Positions 1-64,000 of a DNA stretch of 64,000 bases are shown here, one piece after another (the first letter of the stretch is position 1; every line of letters begins with the position of its first letter). The translations under genes were made by a program, and so were the position numbers. The stretch lies in the NCBI GenBank assembly GCA_000469685.2, contig LS997562.1:3062492-3126491 (forward strand). Reading direction: 5' to 3'. The DNA is from Haemonchus contortus (taxonomy: Eukaryota > Nematoda > Chromadorea > Rhabditida > Trichostrongylidae). The notes under the pieces are model-generated. The model was given only the letters and a program-made list of their open reading frames with translations. It was not told the origin of the DNA and did no database searches.

Positions 1-340
1 TGTCTGAGAGCTATCTTCTATTAAGAATTTCTGCAAGGCCATAATCCATCGACACTGTCCAACCCAACTGTCTCGTCAAAAAATTGCCGAAATTGGATGG
101 GAAGTGCTATCCCATCCTCCCTGTTCGCCAGATCTTGCTCCTTTCGACTACCATTTCTTTTTTGCTTTAAAGTACCATCTTCGCGATAGAGACTTTGATG
201 ACCGTTCGGAACTCGAAAGTGAGATTTCCAGCTTTTTCGAATCGCGGCCGCCACAGTTATCGGCTTCAGGAATCGAAAAACTGGTCATATGCTGTGGACT
301 GCGATGGAGACCACATCGCTGAATGAGACCCTCTCTTAAT
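1..340 (+). mobile_element. Mariner-type transposase C-terminal fragment
   Basis: In one + frame, from about base 8 to the stop at 320-322, the translation contains QKIAEIGWEVLSHPPCSPDL and APFDYHFFFALKYHLRDRDF, the SPDLAPxDYH signature holding the third catalytic Asp of DD34D mariner transposases. The upstream HDNAR block is already degenerate (the frame has KAIIHRHCPTQ in its place). Lies in intron 9 of gene 1 and runs off the left edge. Dead copy. Confidence 0.8.
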
Positions 341-433
341 GAAAATAAGACTTTTTGAAGTGAAGAGGAAAAACCGATCAAAACTTTCTGCTCGCTTTGT
401 ATCTACCAATTGGAATCAAGTTTTTTGGGATTA

Positions 434-7961
<7,528 letters not shown>

Positions 7962-8110
7962 GTTGTTGCTGTGTTGGGTATGCCATGCCCAATAGACGGG
8001 GTATGAAGCCGCTTACATTATTACCCTTGGCAGGATTCGATGTTTATCGTCACCATTACTGAATATAAATATGTCGGGTTTCTGTCGCCACGTCTTCCAG
8101 ACATTATACA
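7962..8110 (-). promoter_or_regulatory. 5' flank of gene 1, block shared with gene 2
   Basis: Immediately upstream of the start codon. Shares with the 5' flank of gene 2 (37963-38115) the words GTATGAAGCC(G/A)CTTAC, CAGGATTC and TGTCGGGTTTCTGTCGCCAC (+ strand spelling) in the same order and spacing. On the minus strand the first word reads GTAAGYGGCTTCATAC, a good splice donor, so the block may hold a non-coding 5' exon as well as promoter sequence. No in-frame upstream coding exon was found. Confidence 0.45.
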
Positions 8111-8630
8111 AAGTATTGGAGAAGAAGTCAGTATTCCCTGAAATTGATCATAAATCGCTTCAGAAGCATTGGTATGAGATGGAAAACTGTTACCTGAAAC
8201 TAATGTTCCTGGGGGATATGTGGGTAATTTTTCTCATCCCAGTAACTCGTGGGATCTGAGCATTTAACATCAACGTGCAGAAACGATGAGACGGGAACGA
8301 ATGTGCAGAATAGCAGGTCGCAGTGATGGGCAGCGGGTATTGCCCTCCCGCCTCGGTCGGGTCAGCCCGATGACGTCGCACTTGATCTTCCCACCCTGCA
8401 TCAAGAGATCTACAGTACGCTTCCGATTCCGAAGTGTTCATGCACGTCGTAGTCTTCCTCCTTCTGGACAACTTGTTTTAGCCCTGAGATTGGTTCATTG
8501 ACTGGAATAGTTCTAGTCAGAATAAAAGTTCTCGATGCTAAACCAAATAATTATTTCTGGTGAAAATGTAGTTGGGGGGTGCCAGCGCCCTTCCGTCTCG
8601 TTGCTCTGCGTCTCTAACCCAGGCGGCAGA
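8111..8630. other. Intergenic stretch between genes 1 and 2, GC-richer island
   Basis: 8286-8480 is clearly GC-richer than its surroundings, with open frames on both strands (for example MNTSESEAYCRSLDAGWEDQ on the minus strand), but none resembles a family I know and there is no splice or start context. Possibly a decayed transposon piece. Confidence 0.3.
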
Positions 8631-8957
8631 GTACCCAAGGCGCGGATATGTCCTCTTGATAGTGATAGGGAATGAATTCTTTAACAAGGGGAGGAGCTCC
8701 GGGGTGGGTGAGAAGTAGGTGCAAGGACAAGAGAAAGTTGCGATAAAGTAGACAAGAGTGGAATGGGTTGACTGCAATAAAACGATTGCGACCGTGGACG
8801 CACTGCACGCGTCGACTAAAGTTGTTTCTGAAGAGCTATTCTAGATCATTTTAACTTTGTGCACAACGTTTACTTCTCACCCACCCCGGAGCTCCTCCCC
8901 TTGTTAAAGAATTCATTCCCTATCACTATCAAGAGGACATATCCGCGCTCTGGGTAC
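8631..8957. repeat. Inverted repeat, arms about 87 bp, spacer about 153 bp
   Basis: 8631-8717 (GTACCCAAGGCGCGGATATG and on) is the near-perfect inverse of 8871-8957. The few differences lie at the outer ends. Sits between gene 1 and gene 2. Could be a foldback element or inverted duplication of a small element; no TSD was identified. Confidence 0.8.
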
Positions 8958-9760
8958 CCTGGTACTTCTTCCTAAAAATTTCAATACAGAGTGATGGAAT
9001 ACAACCCGTCAAGTCCAATTGTTTCTTATGGGCCCTTGAAAATTGGAATTCATCCCAGTTCTTCGATATTCCCAGAATGAAGACTAAGGTCGATCAATAG
9101 GAAAAGATGAATACGGTTGAAGGTATCGGAACTTTAAGAATCCATGATATGACACCGATTTATTGCTGATCGATCGATCGACTGATCTGACTTGAGCTCG
9201 TAAAGGAAGGATACTATGGCAAAGGGTGGGCTCAGCCCTACAAAACATATGAAGCATCACGAAAAACCCCTTCCTCACTCATTAAGGGAACAGGATGCTA
9301 TGAATTAACAAGGTTACTGGGAAGTAAGCTTCATCTCTTAGCCTTCAATTCAATTTCACCCTCAAATTTTGACAAAAAGTTCAAGCTCTTCAACGTTTGG
9401 ACAGTTCACAAAGCCCTTTTTCGTGGCTAGAATACCTGAATACTGTACTGCTACATAAAAGGAGGCCTATCTACATAGCTGTGTACAAACTTGGATCCCT
9501 GGGAGGAAGAAGAAGAGCTTAGTAGCACGACCACACATAATATGATAGCACAATTAAGAAAAGGAAGCTTATACATTTAATGAAAGCTATGAAAAAATTT
9601 GTGAGCATTAGTTACAACTGGTTTTGGCTTCCCTAGGAATACGGAAAGAAATAAACTTAAAAATCAGTTCTAGAACTATTCAAAGTCAAAAAATCCTCAC
9701 AGAAGTATCCGTTCGGACCATCCTTCTCCAAGTCATCAAAAAAAGCCTTAGCTTGAACAT
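8958..9760. other. Intergenic, no gene seen
   Basis: Region between the inverted repeat and the 3' end of gene 2. AT-rich; only short random frames. Nothing recognised. Confidence 0.5.
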
Positions 9761-9766
9761 TTTATT
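9761..9766 (-). terminator. Candidate polyadenylation signal of gene 2
   Basis: AATAAA on the minus strand, 290 nt past the stop codon. A like signal lies 298 nt past the stop of gene 3, and the flanking sequence (tttatgaca/tcataaca then aatgacrgatta on the + strand) is similar in both, so this 3' region was duplicated with the genes. Confidence 0.5.
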
Positions 9767-10055
9767 ACTTTAATGGTGATGATATCATAACAAAATGACA
9801 GATTACAAGTCATCAACTTTACAAGCGTTGTTTATGATAGAAAACCGATATGTATGTGTCGATATGTGTATCAATAGCGAGACCGTTCTACACAAAAATG
9901 CCTCTTTTTGAGGAATTTTAGATTTTAAAATCATACAAATCATGGAACTTATCAAAGATGAGGATGAGCACCCACGAGGACAAGCTAATTACGGTAACAA
10001 TTTTGAAGAGTCAGTATTGGTTACGAAATATTCCGAACTTATTGGACTGCTAAGA

Positions 10056-37962
<27,907 letters not shown>

Positions 37963-38115
37963 GTGGTTGCAATGATGATTATGTTTACTACCAAATTGTA
38001 GGTGTATGAAGCCACTTACCTTATTATCTACGACAGGATTCCCTGTTATTCCTTTCCATTATTGGATAAAAAATTGTCGGGTTTCTGTCGCCACCATCTC
38101 TTCAGAATGTTACAG
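37963..38115 (-). promoter_or_regulatory. 5' flank of gene 2, block shared with gene 1
   Basis: Counterpart of 7962-8110: the same conserved words in the same order. The minus strand has ATAATAAG followed by GTAAGTGG, again donor-like. It is either retained by recent duplication or kept by selection as a shared control region or 5' UTR exon. Confidence 0.45.
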
Positions 38116-38312
38116 TGTGAGCAGAAGCAGAGAGAGAATCCTGCAAAAATGTTTTTTTTTGCATATGGCCAGGAGCTCTTTGGGGTGGAATGGGAGTTGA
38201 GGCAGTTCCCCGATTTACATAATCGGGACAACTCCACCCACTTCTTCTGCGTTGTTAGTGGAAATTAACTTTTCTTGAAAACACAACACTATTCTAGTCT
38301 ATAAAACCTAAT

Positions 38313-38611
38313 GGGCGGAGGTGGTGTAGTGGCAAGTGGCGCACTACATCACACGGTCAGGTGTTCGAATCCCGGATCGCTGCCCGCCTAGGCCAACCAA
38401 GCCTTCCATCCCTCCGGGGTCGGTGAATTGGTACCAGACTCGTCTGGGAGGATAAAAGCACTGACTTGTACATCGGCTGGCCACCCCAAGTCATTGTATA
38501 GACCACATACGCATTCATTACGCCACTAAGATTCTGAATGAGAGTCGAGTGCGGGGGCGCATCCCTCAGACAGGATTGATTAACGCCAAAAACTTTATCC
38601 TTTATCCTTTT
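38313..38611 (+). mobile_element. tRNA-derived SINE, intact copy with 13-bp target duplication
   Basis: 299 bp. The 5' tRNA-like part has box A in GGTGTAGTGGCAAGTGGC and box B in GGTGTTCGAATCCC, so a Pol III promoter is plausible. The body carries GGTACCAGACTCGTCTGGGA and GTACATCGGCTGGCCACC, and the end is GCGCATCCCTCAGACAGGAT then ACTTTATCCTTTATCC. Flanks are identical: TATAAAACCTAAT at 38300-38312 and 38612-38624. Lies between genes 2 and 3. It serves as the reference for the other copies in the window. Confidence 0.9.
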
Positions 38612-38624
38612 TATAAAACCTAAT

Positions 38625-39418
38625 CAATTGAACCTTATCTGATCTCAATCCGATCGTTTCGACTTTCTGATTGGTAAGTCGAGACTATCGTGAAGTGGTA
38701 ACTGCTCTTTTGGCTCTCACTGACGTACTTCAAGAACAGTCGTTGAAATAAAAAATTGTTAAAAAGGATTCCCGAATCCCTACCTTTCCAGGGAACAGTT
38801 TGCCATGAATTGGATTCGTTGCTATTTACTTGCGTTCATGCGTTCCGAGCCAGAAATCCCAAAGAAAATGTCAAGCTACTCAGCATCTGGACAACCTATG
38901 GAAACTATTTTTTCGAGCTCACATACCTGAAGATAGTATTGCTGTGACAAGCAAATGAAGGGTCAATCTCGATGGTTATATTCGATTTTCTGCCTCATAG
39001 CGAAAGGAAATAAGTGTTTCAGCACAATTTTATTATTATATTAAACTTCTATCAAAGGAAGTCTAGTCAGCTCCGTAAGAAAAGCATAGACAATTGATAA
39101 AGCGGAATGTTTACTCTGTTTACTTGTTTGCCTTCATATTGTTGGTGTTGTTCATATTGTTTGCATATTTTTACCACCCAAATTAAACTCACCCTGTAGA
39201 GTTGAATGACTTTTTTGAATGGCTGGCTTTTTAGGCTCTGACAAAAACGCAAAGCAAGCGAAAAAACCAGCCGAGTAATGCATTCTACATCAAAAAATTA
39301 GAATAAATAACCAACAAATTCAAATAATAGTCAATAATTAATGTTGGTAATTTTTCTTTAACTAGTTTTCACATTTAAATATTTGGTAAGTTTTAAAAAA
39401 GTTGTTTCATTTCAATAT
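38625..39418. other. Intergenic between genes 2 and 3, no gene seen
   Basis: AT-rich spacer from the SINE to the 3' end of gene 3. Only short random frames. Confidence 0.5.
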
Positions 39419-39424
39419 TTTATT
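39419..39424 (-). terminator. Candidate polyadenylation signal of gene 3
   Basis: AATAAA on the minus strand 298 nt beyond the stop at 39722, at nearly the same distance as in gene 2 and within similar surrounding sequence. Confidence 0.5.
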
Positions 39425-39721
39425 ATAGACAATTTTATGACACAATGACGGATTAACCCGTCCCACTCTACAAACTAGTCTATTGCGACTTTAGAAAACC
39501 TGAACATATAGAAATGGAATGCTATTATTCTACATGGAAGTACTTACTTTTGACAAAAATCACACTTTTAGGAGAATTTCAAATATACATGAAAAATAAA
39601 GAAGTCGAGAGAAAATTCTACGGAAAGGAGCTGGAAGAAGATATGCTACCCCGAGCGGTTACTATACGAAATTTAAATACAAAATAGTTTAGGTGTATGA
39701 AGCTTCAGGATCTAAACATCT

Positions 39722-63837
<24,116 letters not shown>

Positions 63838-64000
63838 CTGCATAATGAACTTATTCCCATAAAATTCACTCGAGATAGAGTGTTGACAAGAAGAAAAATA
63901 AAGTATAGTATAAAGAAATAAAGTAGAGCTAAAGTACAAATAAGATAATTTTCGAGGTAAACACTCGAAAAGCAGAGTAAACCTTGGTAAAAACCAAAGC

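Overview
The window reads as a stretch of a nematode nuclear genome, most likely a parasitic strongylid (hookworm-like, clade V). This rests on nematode-style receptor guanylate cyclases split into many short exons with TTTCAG-type acceptors, on long transposon-filled introns, and on a mix of CR1-type and RTE-type LINEs, Penelope-like elements, mariner/Tc1 and piggyBac remnants, MITEs and tRNA-derived SINEs. Species assignment is inference; no search was possible.

Backbone: three receptor-type guanylyl cyclase (gcy) genes lie head-to-tail, all on the minus strand. Gene 1 (476-7961) is the N-terminal third of the left copy and runs off the left edge. Gene 2 (10056-37962) is a whole gene of 31 exons that I could join by splice sites and phase, about 1,121 codons: short signal exon, ligand-binding ectodomain, one membrane span, kinase-homology domain, coiled-coil linker, catalytic cyclase domain, C-terminal tail. 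Gene 3 (39722-63837) is the C-terminal half of the right copy; its ectodomain exons lie beyond the right edge. Exon borders and phases match among the copies wherever they overlap, so the array arose by tandem duplication. Gene 1 is clean over nine exons. Gene 2 has a single +1 shift in exon 3. Gene 3 has several one-base indels, mostly in homopolymers. These are either early decay or uncorrected long-read errors.

The introns carry nearly all the other content. Left part (1-10000): mariner fragment, two TIR elements, a deleted mariner-type element, microsatellites, and an inverted repeat between genes 1 and 2. Gene 2 introns (10-38 kb): piggyBac remnant with a Tc1-like MITE nested inside it, SINEs, a 399-bp MITE with 9-bp target duplications, an 8-bp-TSD MITE, and a 24.3-29.4 kb Penelope-like cluster in which two copies stand head to head and one is interrupted by a 1.38-kb element with about 360-bp TIRs. 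Gene 3 introns (40-64 kb): another Penelope-like element, a 4.3-kb CR1-type LINE flanked by about 440-bp direct repeats that include part of a gcy exon, a full-length mariner, and an RTE-type LINE with a 12-bp target duplication.

Most interesting: (i) hammerhead-ribozyme-like motifs at the 3' ends of all four Penelope-like copies; (ii) the 440-bp direct repeats around the CR1 LINE, which are either an extraordinary target-site duplication or an assembly artefact; (iii) the pattern of one-base indels in genes 2 and 3; (iv) two independent insertions of the same MITE into SINEs. I found no bacterial-type system, CRISPR array, rRNA or convincing functional tRNA gene.
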